Positions 22,226 through 22,471 of a stretch of 22,471 bases of DNA are shown piece after piece. The notes beneath the pieces are model-generated. The model was not told the origin of the DNA and did not search any database. It worked only from the letters and a program-made list of their open reading frames with translations. This DNA comes from Gammaproteobacteria bacterium UBA6724 (lineage in GTDB: Bacteria > Pseudomonadota > Gammaproteobacteria > Pseudomonadales > Azotimanducaceae), in NCBI GenBank assembly GCA_002454165.1, contig DKIG01000053.1, forward strand, positions 39,353 to 61,823, written 5' to 3'. The translations under genes were made by a program, and so were the position numbers. Position 1 is the first letter of the stretch. Each line of letters begins with the position of its first letter.

Positions 22226-22471
22226 CACTTCACCTCCGCCTCCACAACACGCAAACTTTCAATCCCTCTATCATCCACTATTTTGACGGCGATGCGTTGG
22301 TTTTCGCCGAGCTCAAATGGCAGGGAGAGGGTGCCGCGATAGGCTTCTATCAAATCTTCGTCTATCTCGGATTTGAGGTTTTTTGCCAGTTTGCTCCAGC
22401 CGTCTTTGTCGCCGGCCATGGGGAAGAAGACCTGGGTGGGATATAGGCTCCTGCCGTCGTAGTCGGTGTCT
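22225..22471 (-). CDS. C-terminal end of a probable site-specific DNA methyltransferase (partial)
   Basis: The minus-strand frame is open from the right edge to a TGA at 22225-22227, giving 81 residues. The sequence (DTDYDGRSLYPTQVFFPM, then SLPFELGENQRIAVKIVDDRGI) resembles the tail of methyltransferase subunits that accompany large helicase-nuclease restriction proteins. The catalytic motifs (DPPY, FxGxG) would lie beyond the window, so the identity rests on this tail and on the restriction gene downstream. Its stop overlaps the next start by one base (TGATG), suggesting one operon. Confidence 0.6.
   Translation of the reverse strand, partial: DTDYDGRSLYPTQVFFPMAGDKDGWSKLAKNLKSEIDEDLIEAYRGTLSLPFELGENQRIAVKIVDDRGIESLRVVEAEVK
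22230..22237 (-). promoter_or_regulatory. Strong Shine-Dalgarno that fixes the start of the XRE-ImmA gene
   Basis: GGAGGTGA on the minus strand lies four bases before the ATG at 22225 and inside the last codons of the methyltransferase gene. It is the strongest ribosome-binding site in the window and supports translation of the regulator independent of the gene upstream. Confidence 0.7.

Overview
The window comes from a Gram-negative bacterium, most likely an uncultured or environmental gammaproteobacterium. It carries a lipid A/LPS assembly operon in the proteobacterial order (exbB-exbD-msbA-lpxK-Trm112-kdsB). Its threonine aldolase, riboflavin synthase, Lon and tRNA-Leu closely resemble gammaproteobacterial forms. 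No species call is possible from the sequence alone.

Layout. (1) 25-6439, minus strand: ExbB/TolQ-like, ExbD/TolR-like, a single open frame joining MsbA to LpxK, a 58-residue Trm112-type zinc-ribbon protein, KdsB, and a thioredoxin-like protein with a large conserved C-terminal domain of unknown function. Together these phosphorylate and flip lipid A and activate Kdo. (2) 6534-9457, minus strand: mesaconyl-CoA transferase (Mct), mesaconyl-CoA hydratase (Mch) and riboflavin synthase. The first two are signature enzymes of the second cycle of the 3-hydroxypropionate bicycle. (3) 9567-12059, plus strand: threonine aldolase, a chloramphenicol-phosphotransferase-like P-loop kinase and a sirtuin, tightly packed. 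(4) 12109-17673: an unrecognised small protein, pyruvate kinase, Lon with a sigma-32-like promoter, an EamA-type transporter and tRNA-Leu(UAA). (5) 17756 to the right edge, minus strand: a defence locus abutting the tRNA. It has the C-terminal end of a probable DNA methyltransferase, an XRE-ImmA/IrrE metallopeptidase, a DUF4411-type PIN protein and a 930-residue helicase-nuclease restriction subunit.

The two most striking items are the in-frame MsbA-LpxK fusion, which joins the lipid A 4'-kinase to the lipid A flippase in one polypeptide, and the AT-richer toxin-antitoxin-like pair placed between the methyltransferase and restriction genes. The Mct/Mch pair suggests mesaconate or glyoxylate/propionyl-CoA co-assimilation in an otherwise ordinary heterotroph.

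Several genes begin with TTG or GTG (exbB, exbD, msbA-lpxK, mch, ltaE). No CRISPR array, insertion sequence or rRNA was seen, and no gene-free stretch exceeds 300 bases; the longest is 12478-12674.
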